Positions 35,597-35,611 of a stretch of 35,611 nt of DNA are shown here, one piece after another. How positions within the stretch are numbered: position 1 is the first letter of the stretch; the number at the start of each line of letters is the position of its first letter. The position numbers and the translations under genes are program-made. The notes under the pieces were generated by a model. The model worked only from the letters and a program-made list of their open reading frames with translations. It had not been told where the DNA came from and ran no database searches. The stretch is taken from positions 39,816 to 75,426 of the forward strand of contig MLAK01000696.1 in the NCBI GenBank assembly GCA_001839685.1, read 5' to 3'. The stretch is from Tritrichomonas foetus (taxonomy: Eukaryota > Parabasalia > Tritrichomonadida > Tritrichomonadidae).

Positions 35597-35611
35597 TTTA
35601 CCTAAATTCTT

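Noticed and set aside
1..35611. tRNA, rRNA and spliceosomal RNA genes
   Set aside because: I looked for tRNA B-box sequences and well-known small nuclear RNA blocks and saw none. Weakly conserved RNAs could still be missed by eye.

Overview
This is a nuclear genomic segment from an AT-rich protist, most likely a parabasalid such as Trichomonas or Tritrichomonas. The assignment is an inference from several features together: mostly uninterrupted eukaryotic genes separated by very AT-rich spacers, an intact D,D34D mariner with terminal repeats, a BspA-type leucine-rich repeat gene, a CARMIL-like PH plus LRR pair, asparagine-rich linkers, and short TCA-containing motifs 12 to 32 bases before several start codons. 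No prokaryotic signals are present. The standard genetic code fits every intact gene. No sequence search was possible, so family names rest on motif and alignment recognition by eye.

Layout. A 20-bp minisatellite (1-140) and a short reverse-strand coding fragment open the window. A large CYFIP/Sra-1-like gene of the WAVE actin-regulatory complex (about 1294/1418-5092, +) converges with a PP1-type phosphatase (5428-6441, -). From 6442 to 9497 lies a gene graveyard: a 22-bp perfect inverted repeat brackets about 1.1 kb with a decayed coding tail, followed by a second decayed coding stretch. A BspA-like LRR gene (9498-10607, -) follows. Then comes an intact mariner (11126-12415), which sits among exon-like pieces that may belong to one interrupted gene (about 10741-13289, +). 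A Tup1-like WD40 corepressor (13758-15530, +) and an XMAP215/ch-TOG-like protein (17352-19859, -) converge on a spacer holding another multi-frameshifted relic. A CARMIL-like PH domain (20708-21103) and LRR protein (21167-23311) lie in the same frame, separated by one in-frame stop. They converge with a roughly 3000-residue HECT ubiquitin ligase (23559-32562, -) that is broken into two reading frames at a run of seven A. A small LRR gene with a probable 61-bp intron (32809-33808, +) and ribosomal protein uL22/L17 (34168-34656, -) finish the window.

Functionally, several genes belong to the cytoskeleton: CYFIP (Arp2/3 activation through WAVE), CARMIL (capping-protein regulation) and XMAP215 (microtubule polymerisation). 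The others serve signalling (PP1, HECT), transcription (Tup1) and translation (L17). They look like independent single-gene units, not an operon or a dedicated system. The points most worth checking are the two split genes, the candidate introns, the mariner insertion inside exon-like fragments, the inverted-repeat element and the shared start-proximal motif. I saw no convincing evidence of a wholly new biological system.
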